A stretch of DNA of 6,488 nucleotides from Pseudomonadota bacterium (GTDB lineage: Bacteria; Pseudomonadota; Alphaproteobacteria; Rhizobiales; Rhizobiaceae): the NCBI GenBank assembly GCA_023388675.1, contig JAEWFU010000173.1, forward strand, positions 1-6,488. The letters run 5' to 3'. Below the pieces are notes generated by a model that saw only the letters and a program-made list of their open reading frames with translations, was not told where the DNA came from and did not search any database. Shown in pieces: positions 1 through 5,107 of this stretch; the stretch's first letter is position 1, and each line of letters starts with the position of its first letter. Made by a program: the position numbers and the translations under genes.

Positions 1-2
1 GC

Positions 3-434
3 TATATCGACAAGGCCGGTCTGGCCGACGCACTGCGCCGGCGCGACTGGGCTGCTTTCGCCCGTGGCTACAACGGCCCGGGCTTCCGCAAGAACGGCTA
101 TGACCGGAAGCTGGCCAGGGCCTATGCCCGATACAGCCGCGGCAAGATCGGGAAGCCTACCGCCATCCTGCGGCGCGGCATGCGCAGCGACGCTGTCAGA
201 AACCTCCAGCTCAGCCTGGGCCGGCACGGCTTTCCGCTGCATGCCGACGGCATATTCGGCCCGCAAACCGAGGACGCGGTGCGCCGTTTTCAGGAGCGTC
301 GTGGACTTGTGGTCGACGGCATCGCCGGCTCGGCCACCATGGTGGCGCTGGAGACGCGCGAGAGCGGGGGCTTCTCCTTCTCTAGGTGGATCGGAAATTT
401 CCTCGAAAGGCTCTTCGGCCGAAGAGCCTTTTGA
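3..434 (+). CDS. N-acetylmuramidase-family peptidoglycan hydrolase, C-terminal part (5' truncated by window)
   Basis: The frame is open from the first bases to TGA at 432-434, leaving 143 residues of a longer protein. Visible residues 1-45 match the end of the N-acetylmuramidase domain (DUF3380 type), with the motif DWAAFARGYNGPGF followed by a Lys/Tyr-rich stretch. Residues about 57-118 form a peptidoglycan-binding type 1 domain, with the hallmark DGIFGPQTEDAVRRFQ and then GLVVDGIAG. The last 25 residues are a short tail, WIGNFLERLFGRRAF. The family cleaves the glycan backbone of peptidoglycan, and the binding domain anchors the enzyme to the wall. The catalytic residues and any signal peptide lie upstream of the window, so activity and export cannot be judged. 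An internal ATG at 180 would give only the binding domain and is not a credible start because the frame continues upstream without a break. The family also occurs as phage endolysins, but no phage gene is visible here. Confidence 0.85.
   Translation, partial: YIDKAGLADALRRRDWAAFARGYNGPGFRKNGYDRKLARAYARYSRGKIGKPTAILRRGMRSDAVRNLQLSLGRHGFPLHADGIFGPQTEDAVRRFQERRGLVVDGIAGSATMVALETRESGGFSFSRWIGNFLERLFGRRAF
406..432 (+). terminator. Perfect 26-bp palindrome at the 3' end of the muramidase gene, likely intrinsic terminator
   Basis: Bases 406-431 are a perfect inverted repeat that can fold as an 11-bp stem, AAAGGCTCTTC with GAAGAGCCTTT, around a GGCC loop. It ends in a run of four T. The stem lies inside the coding sequence and encodes the last residues (roughly KRLFGRRAF-like codons, read here as ERLFGRRAF), with the stop codon overlapping the T run. 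The position at the gene end and ahead of a new promoter fits a terminator. The T run is short, so termination may be incomplete. Confidence 0.7.
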
Positions 435-461
435 CGGCGCCGCGCTGAACCCGTATTGGCG

Positions 462-490
462 TGGACAGTCCGGCGGCGCTCTGCTAGAGC
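462..490 (+). promoter_or_regulatory. Candidate sigma70-type promoter for eda
   Basis: TGGACA at 462-467 matches five of six bases of the -35 consensus. It is followed after exactly 17 bp by TAGAGC at 485-490, which is preceded by TGC, an extended -10 arrangement. Transcription would begin near 497, giving a leader of about 35 nt before the eda start. The -10 hexamer is a moderate match only. The position between the upstream terminator and eda supports it. Confidence 0.4.
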
Positions 491-499
491 CAACCGGAC

Positions 500-513
500 T
501 TAAATCGATTGAA
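500..513. promoter_or_regulatory. Operator-like palindrome in the eda leader
   Basis: TTAAATCGATTGAA is a 14-bp near-palindrome in which six of seven base pairs match around the centre ATCGAT. It is AT-rich in a GC-rich neighbourhood. It would sit at the start of the transcript from the candidate promoter at 462-490, where a bound repressor would block transcription. No specific regulator can be assigned, and a chance palindrome of this size is possible. Confidence 0.25.
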
Positions 514-531
514 TTTCAGATGGAGCGGCCC

Positions 532-1179
532 ATGCCATCCGGTGCGCAGAAAACCGACGAGCTTCTCAAGATCATGCAGGGCCAGCCAGTGATACCGGTC
601 CTGAAGATCGACCGCCTCGCAGACGCCGTTCCGCTGGCACGTGCGCTGGCACGAGGCGGCCTGCCGGCGGTGGAGATCACGCTGCGCACGCCGGTTGCAT
701 TGGATGCGATCCGCGCAGTCGCGGCGGAGGTGCCCGAGGCGGTGGTGGGGGCCGGCACGATCCTCAACCCCGATCAGTTCGAGGAAGCGGTTTCCGCCGG
801 CGCGCAGTTCATCGTCAGCCCCGGCACGACGCCGTCTCTCATCGACGCGGCGGCATCGAGCCCGGTGCCGCTGCTGCCGGGCGCGATCACGCCCGGTGAA
901 CTCATGGCCGCCGCCGAACGCGGCTACTCGCTGTTGAAATTCTTCCCTGCCGAACAGGCGGGCGGCGCGGCGTTCCTGAAAGCCCTCGCCTCGCCCTTTG
1001 CCGGCATCCGCTTCTGCCCGACCGGCGGCATCGGCGCGGGCAACGCCGCAGATTATCTCTCGCTGCCGAACGTCATCTGTGTCGGCGGCTCGTGGGTGTC
1101 GCCGGACGGCCTCGTAGCCGAAGGCAAGTGGGACGAGATCGAGGCTCTGGCGAAAGCCGCCGCCGCGCTGAAGATCTGA
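532..1179 (+). CDS. eda: KDPG/KHG aldolase (2-dehydro-3-deoxy-6-phosphogluconate aldolase)
   Basis: This 215-residue protein has the usual length for a class I aldolase that splits 2-keto-3-deoxy-6-phosphogluconate into pyruvate and glyceraldehyde 3-phosphate, the last step of the Entner-Doudoroff pathway. It also commonly acts on 4-hydroxy-2-oxoglutarate. Visible signatures are the catalytic Glu48 in VEITLRTP, GAGTIL at 73-78, SPGTTPSLI at 96-104, the Schiff-base Lys136 in LLKFFPAEQAGG, PTGGI at 163-167 for phosphate binding, and GGSW at 185-188. All expected active-site residues are present, so it should be a working cytoplasmic enzyme. The start at 532 is chosen because GGAG at 522-525 lies 6 nt upstream. 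ATG at 520 is in frame but has no comparable ribosome binding site. The frame also stays open back to base 64, but that stretch overlaps the muramidase and is not coding. No edd or other sugar gene is adjacent, so it appears to be a single-gene unit. Confidence 0.95.
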   Translation: MPSGAQKTDELLKIMQGQPVIPVLKIDRLADAVPLARALARGGLPAVEITLRTPVALDAIRAVAAEVPEAVVGAGTILNPDQFEEAVSAGAQFIVSPGTTPSLIDAAASSPVPLLPGAITPGELMAAAERGYSLLKFFPAEQAGGAAFLKALASPFAGIRFCPTGGIGAGNAADYLSLPNVICVGGSWVSPDGLVAEGKWDEIEALAKAAAALKI

Positions 1180-1199
1180 CGCCCCCCGCCTCACATAAC

Positions 1200-1239
1200 A
1201 AAGCGCGTGGCGATCTTTCGGATCGATTCCACGCGCTTT
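1200..1239. terminator. Bidirectional hairpin terminator between convergent eda and DUF882 genes
   Basis: AAAGCGCGTGG at 1200-1210 pairs perfectly with CCACGCGCTTT at 1229-1239. Inside it, CGATC at 1211-1215 can pair with GATCG at 1221-1225 around a TTTCG loop, leaving a 3-nt bulge. The stem begins about 20 bases after the eda stop and about 22 bases after the stop of the opposing gene. It is flanked by T-rich sequence in both reading directions, so it can serve both genes. Confidence 0.8.
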
Positions 1240-1261
1240 GATTTCTTGCGCCTCGCCGTCC

Positions 1262-3094
1262 TCAGTTGGTGGCGAACCTGGCAGCGGGCAGGAAGGTCAC
1301 GGCCTTGCCGGTGAAGCGATTGGCGTCTTCACGCGGCGCGTTGCGCTGGAATCCTGTCGTGTAGACGACCTGCGGCGCGCTCCAGACCGTGTTGTACGCC
1401 TTGTCGGGGCGCGTCGTCCCGCCGGCGGTCGCCACGGTCACGTCGCGACGGAAAGCCCAGCGCGTGAGTTCTTGCTCAACGGGAACGGCAACCGACTTGC
1501 GTTCGGGCCGGGCATCGTTGGCGCGAGGCTTGCCGGATTTCTCGGTGGTGCGAACGCCCGAATCGAGTGCCGCCGTGGCATCCGTTCCAGCCTCGCGGCG
1601 GATCACCGCAACCCGCGGCGAAGCCGAAAGCGAGGCAAGCCGCTCATCCTTGCGTGGCGTCGACGTCAGCGCGACGGGCAATTCGGCAGGACGGGCGGCC
1701 TCTTCCTTCACATTTGGCAGCGATGCCAGGACGAAGACATCCCCACTATCCGCGGTCGCGTCGGAAAGAGCAGCGATCTGCTTGTCCGGCACCGTGTCTG
1801 ACTGCGCCGGACGCAGATGTGGAACCGGAGGATTGATGACAACGTCTGCACGCGCTTCGGCCGCCGTCATTGCCAGCATTTCGGTGATCGCGGTCGATCC
1901 GCCGCCGCGTGGCTGCGCCGCCGCGATGGCCGAAACCGGCAGATCCGGCGTGGGCGCCTCGGCCGCGGCTAGTTGCACGGCCGGATCGGGCGTGTAGTCG
2001 GGTCGCCGTGTCGGAACGGGCATGTTGAGCGCGGCAACTTCGACTGCGGATGCCTCGGCCACAGCAGGAGCTTCCGGCTGCTCCGGCAGGCCGGGGATCA
2101 GCGGCGCGGCGGCAGGCGCACCGACGTCCACGATCGGCCGCGGCGCTGCGCCGGGGACAGGCACGCTGCGGGCCGGGAGAGCCGCAATGATCGTCTCAGG
2201 CGTTTCGCGGGCGGGTTCAGGCTGCGCCGCAGGCCGCGACGGCGCAGCGGAAGCAACCGCCGCCGAAGGTGTCGGAGCGGACGATTCCGCCTGTCCGCGA
2301 TTGCCGTTGCCGAACAGCGCGCTCAACAAACCGCCGCCGGACCCGCCACTACGCTCGGAGCCGGAATCCGCGCTAGCGATCTGAACCGTGGCGCCGGAAG
2401 CCCGGCGCGACTTGTAAGCGGCCATGGCCTGCTGATAGCCGGGCAGCGGCTTGCCGTCGCTGGGCAGATGAATGGTCTTGCCGTCAGGAAACAGCGCCAG
2501 CAGCTCGCCGCGGCTCATGCGCGGCCATGCACGCACATTGCCCACATCGAGATGGACGAAGGGCGACCCGGACTTGGGATAGTAGCCCACGCCGCCGCCC
2601 TCGACCTTGAAAGCGGCTGCCCGCAGCTTCGAAAGCGGAACGCCCGGAATATAGAAGTCCATCGCCTTGCCAAGCATGTGCTGGCTTTTCTCGGCCACAC
2701 CGGACGAGCGGCTGCGCAGCATTGAATTGGTTGCCGGCGAGCGATACGCGGACACGACGTGGATGTAGTCGCGCGCGCCAACGGAGCGGTAGACCGCCCA
2801 CACCAGATCGAGCAGCTTCGGATCCATCTTGGCCGGCTCGTTGCGACGCCAGTCGCGCAGGAAGCGATTGATCTCGTTGAGACCGCGCTGGTCGTAGCGA
2901 CCGTTGCGCATATACGTGATCTCGGCACGTTCCTTGGTGTGGATGAAGTACAGCTTCAGGCTGCGGGTCTGCGCGCTGGCCGGTGCTGTGGCGGAGAGGA
3001 AAACAATCGCTGCGAGCGCGAGGCAGCCCAGCAATCCCAGCCGGGTCATCCCCTCAAACCGCCGCACGATGTCAGTTCGGTTCAAAATGCTCAA
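1262..3094 (-). CDS. Secreted DUF882-domain (peptidase M15-like) cell-wall protein with long Pro/Ala-rich C-terminal tail
   Basis: The predicted protein has 610 residues when read from TTG at 3094. Residues 16-41 form a signal peptide with a hydrophobic core and an APASA cleavage site before Q42, so it should be exported. Residues about 43-215 are the DUF882 domain, related to M15 peptidases and YcbK. They include SAYRSPATNSMLR (115-127), SQHMLGKAMDF (137-147) and FVHLDVG (179-185). His139, Asp146 and His181 are the likely zinc ligands. The family is expected to act on peptidoglycan peptides in the periplasm, but the exact bond cut is not known to me. Residues about 235-535 are a disordered Pro/Ala/Glu-rich region in which a PVPxxRP motif occurs twice (359-365 and 423-429). 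The final 74 residues (from 537) are less biased, with aromatic and charged positions, and may be a small conserved module. Alternative start: ATG at 3049 (Met16) also gives a complete signal peptide, but its purine run GAGGGG is almost against the start codon. The TTG start has only a weak AGGCGA upstream. The 5' boundary is therefore uncertain. Confidence 0.88.
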   Translation of the reverse strand: MSILNRTDIVRRFEGMTRLGLLGCLALAAIVFLSATAPASAQTRSLKLYFIHTKERAEITYMRNGRYDQRGLNEINRFLRDWRRNEPAKMDPKLLDLVWAVYRSVGARDYIHVVSAYRSPATNSMLRSRSSGVAEKSQHMLGKAMDFYIPGVPLSKLRAAAFKVEGGGVGYYPKSGSPFVHLDVGNVRAWPRMSRGELLALFPDGKTIHLPSDGKPLPGYQQAMAAYKSRRASGATVQIASADSGSERSGGSGGGLLSALFGNGNRGQAESSAPTPSAAVASAAPSRPAAQPEPARETPETIIAALPARSVPVPGAAPRPIVDVGAPAAAPLIPGLPEQPEAPAVAEASAVEVAALNMPVPTRRPDYTPDPAVQLAAAEAPTPDLPVSAIAAAQPRGGGSTAITEMLAMTAAEARADVVINPPVPHLRPAQSDTVPDKQIAALSDATADSGDVFVLASLPNVKEEAARPAELPVALTSTPRKDERLASLSASPRVAVIRREAGTDATAALDSGVRTTEKSGKPRANDARPERKSVAVPVEQELTRWAFRRDVTVATAGGTTRPDKAYNTVWSAPQVVYTTGFQRNAPREDANRFTGKAVTFLPAARFATN

Positions 3095-3290
3095 AACGCG
3101 TCGCCTATCGGCTATTGATTGGTCCCCGAAACAAAAGCCGGGGCGATTCCGCCCAACTATCGCTTCTAATGGTTAATCCCCGCTTATTAAAGCAGGAATG
3201 CGCAAAGACCATGGCGACATCGTGGCGTTTCTCCACAATAGATCGCATGGTAAACCGATCAATAACAATGGCTTCTTGCGTGTGGCTGTC
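3095..3290 (-). promoter_or_regulatory. Non-coding leader/promoter region of the DUF882 gene with hairpins, GANTC and a CtrA-like half-site
   Basis: No convincing gene is present in this stretch, which is visibly less GC-rich than its surroundings. Read on the minus strand towards DUF882 it contains TTAACCAT (plus-strand 3169-3176), which resembles the half-site of the cell-cycle regulator CtrA. A second TTAA at 3187-3190 is spaced 10 bp away rather than the usual 7. A GANTC site (the CcrM methylation sequence) lies at 3145-3149. Two short hairpins share bases: GGGCG/CGCCC (3141-3154, 4-nt loop) and CCCCG/CGGGG (3124-3143, 10-nt loop), and only one can form at a time. I see no clear -35/-10 pair. 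The region 3200-3290 shows nothing recognisable. Confidence 0.35.
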
Positions 3291-3433
3291 AGAGACCGTT
3301 TGAGAATCCGCTTTGGCGAGGCAGGTGGCGTGGTTTTCGAGAACCGGAGCGGAGCGTACATGGGTACGTGAGCACCGGAAGCGCAGAAAACCGCGTCAGA
3401 TGCCCGTCGCAGCGGAATTATCGAGCGGTCTCT
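3291..3433. repeat. Nested inverted-repeat element of about 143 bp, candidate palindromic interspersed repeat
   Basis: The outer ends are inverted copies: AGAGACCG followed by a degenerate stretch to CCGC at 3291-3311, against its reverse complement at 3412-3433. The first 8 bases are identical and about 18 of 21 match overall. Inside lie a second inverted pair, GGTTTTC (3332-3338) with GAAAACC (3386-3392), and a central pair, CGTAC (3355-3359) with GTACG (3364-3368), around ATGG. The segments between show weaker complementarity, so the whole can fold into one long hairpin. A related pair of direct copies, ACCGGAGCGGAG (3343-3354) and ACCGGAAGCGCAG (from 3373), lies on either side of the centre. 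The right end overlaps the stop codon of the regulator gene (TGA at 3435-3433 on the minus strand). It resembles the small palindromic intergenic elements of Rhizobiales genomes and may also end transcription of the regulator, although no T run follows. Copy number cannot be seen from one window. Confidence 0.6.
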
Positions 3434-4962
3434 CAGGAGGCCATCCTCTCGGTACGCCCCTCCTCCGGTTCTATGCCCATTTCCTTTAGCTTGCGGTACA
3501 GCGTCGACCTGCCGATGCCCAGCCGCCGCGCGACTTCGCTCATCTGGCCCTTGTAGTGCTCGATGGCGAGCCGGATCATCTCGTTCTCGACGTCGGCAAG
3601 CGGACGCACATTGCCGCGCTCGTCGAGCGCCCGTACCAGTCCGAAGCCGTCTTCCGAGGGTGCGTCCGGGGACTTCGCCGCCGGCGACGGCGCGACCGAT
3701 CCCGTGTCGTGAGACGTCGTGCGTTCGGGAATGCCGGCAGGTACCACCATATCCAGCGCCGACTCGTCGATACCCTCGACCTGAGCCTTGATCTGCGGGA
3801 ATTCGTCCGCCGTGAGCACATTGCCTTCGGCAAGCACCACCGCACGGAAGATCGCATTCTCGAGTTGTCGGATGTTGCCTGGCCAGTCATAGGCCTTCAG
3901 CATGGAGAGCGCACCGGACGAGATCCCGTTGATCCTGTCGCGCGCCTCGGCCGGACCTACGCGGGAAATGAAGTGCTGCACCAGCATCGGGATGTCCTCG
4001 CGCCGGTCGCGAAGCGGCGGCACGTGGATCGGGAAGACATTGAGCCGGTAGAACAGGTCCTCGCGGAATTCCCCGTCCTTCACGCGCTGGAGAAGGTCGC
4101 GGTGCGTCGCCGAAATCAGCCTGATGTCCACCTTGACCGTGGAACGCGCGCCCACCGGGTCGACCTCGCCTTCCTGGACGGCGCGCAGCAGCTTGACCTG
4201 CACGTCGAGCGGCAGGTCGCCGATCTCGTCGAGGAACAGCGTACCGCCATTCGCCTCGACAAATTTGCCGGTGTGCTTCTCGGTCGCGCCCGTGAACGAA
4301 CCCTTCTCGTGGCCGAACAGGATGCTCTCCACCAGATTGTCAGGGATAGCGCCGCAGTTGACGGTAACGAAAGGCTTGCCCTTGCGGTCGGACGATCCCT
4401 GGATGGCGCGGGCGACCAGTTCCTTGCCGACGCCCGACTCGCCCTCGATGAGGATCGGGATGTTGGAGGATGCAGCCTTGCGCGCCAGGCCGATGACCCG
4501 CTCCATCGTCGGGCTGCCGGTGACGAGATCCTTGAAGGTCAGCGCGCCTGCCGCGCCCTTGCGTGCCCGTTTCGCCTCGCCTTCGAACGCTTCGACCTTG
4601 ACTGCGTTGGCGAGCGCGACCTGAAGGCGTTCCGGCGAGGCCGGCTTGACGACGAAGTCGAACGCACCGGCCCGCATGGCCGAGACGGCCGTATCGATGC
4701 TGCCCTTGGCGGTCTGCACGATCACGGGAACGTAGATCTCCCGTTCGCGCATGCGCTTCAGCACTTCCAGCCCGTCCACGCCCGGCATGACCAGATCGAG
4801 GATAAGGACGGCAATGTCGCGCCCGCGCGGGCCATCCATCGCCGCAAGCGCGGCTTCGCCGCCGTCGGCGACAAGCGTTTCGTATCCGAACTTACTAACC
4901 GCGGCTTCGACGATGCGGCGCTGGACCGGATCGTCATCGACAATGAGTACTGGGCGTGCCAT
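3433..4962 (-). CDS. Sigma54-dependent response regulator (NtrC family: receiver, AAA+, Fis-type HTH)
   Basis: This 509-residue activator has the full three-domain NtrC layout. The receiver (1-122) has acidic Asp9-Asp11, phospho-acceptor Asp56 in LILDLVMPG, Thr84 and Lys106. The AAA+ domain (about 147-380) has Walker A GESGVGKE (174-181), the sigma54-contact loop as GSFTGA (221-226) rather than the commonest GAFTGA, Walker B GGTLFLDEIGD (239-249) and the FREDLFYRLNVFP segment (299-311). A Pro/Ser/Ala-rich linker (about 405-435) precedes a Fis-type helix-turn-helix (about 474-493, SEVARRLGIGRSTLYRKL). All residues for phosphorylation and ATP hydrolysis are present, so it should be a cytoplasmic, kinase-controlled activator of sigma54 promoters. 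No histidine kinase gene is adjacent. The domain order and the AAA+ sequence remind me of TacA of Caulobacter, but this is from memory and I assign no symbol. The start is ATG at 4962, with only a weak GAAAG upstream. It is divergent from pepF, and its 3' end abuts the inverted-repeat element. Confidence 0.93.
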   Translation of the reverse strand: MARPVLIVDDDPVQRRIVEAAVSKFGYETLVADGGEAALAAMDGPRGRDIAVLILDLVMPGVDGLEVLKRMREREIYVPVIVQTAKGSIDTAVSAMRAGAFDFVVKPASPERLQVALANAVKVEAFEGEAKRARKGAAGALTFKDLVTGSPTMERVIGLARKAASSNIPILIEGESGVGKELVARAIQGSSDRKGKPFVTVNCGAIPDNLVESILFGHEKGSFTGATEKHTGKFVEANGGTLFLDEIGDLPLDVQVKLLRAVQEGEVDPVGARSTVKVDIRLISATHRDLLQRVKDGEFREDLFYRLNVFPIHVPPLRDRREDIPMLVQHFISRVGPAEARDRINGISSGALSMLKAYDWPGNIRQLENAIFRAVVLAEGNVLTADEFPQIKAQVEGIDESALDMVVPAGIPERTTSHDTGSVAPSPAAKSPDAPSEDGFGLVRALDERGNVRPLADVENEMIRLAIEHYKGQMSEVARRLGIGRSTLYRKLKEMGIEPEEGRTERMAS

Positions 4963-5107
4963 GGAACTTTCGCAGAATCTCGCTAGGCTGAACCGATGTG
5001 AGTTGGATCAACATGGCACAGCCGTCTAAACACGGCCTCAAGAAACCCGGTGAACGGTTGCTTGCCATCTTCCCTAAAAAACGAATGAATCATGCGAGCG
5101 GAGTTTG
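4963..5107. promoter_or_regulatory. Divergent promoter region between the sigma54 regulator gene and pepF
   Basis: These 145 bases must hold the start signals for both flanking genes. On the plus strand, TTGGAT (5003-5008) and CTAAAC (5026-5031) are separated by 17 bp and are the best sigma70-like pair for pepF, which would leave a leader of about 70 nt. On the minus strand, TTGATC followed about 18 bp later by CCTAGC is a weaker candidate for the regulator. A short inverted pair, GCCG/CGGC, lies at 5021-5036 over the plus-strand -10. The pepF ribosome binding site is GGAG at 5100-5103, 4 nt before the ATG. No sigma54 (-24/-12) element was recognised. Confidence 0.35.

Noticed and set aside
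64..531. Upstream extension of the eda frame
   Set aside because: The extension overlaps the muramidase in another frame, carries no recognisable domain, and the KDPG aldolase family length and ribosome binding site support the start at 532.
3173..3361. Small minus-strand frame of 62 codons in the intergenic region
   Set aside because: It begins inside the inverted-repeat element, has no convincing ribosome binding site and resembles no known protein. Its sequence is explained by the repeat.
3556..4986. Long open frame of about 476 codons on the plus strand opposite the sigma54 regulator
   Set aside because: It is antisense to a complete, well-recognised gene, has an Arg/His/Asp-rich composition typical of GC-rich shadow frames, and shows no family motif.
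5014..5031. TGGCAC in the divergent region as a sigma54 -24 element
   Set aside because: No TTGC-like -12 element follows at the required spacing.
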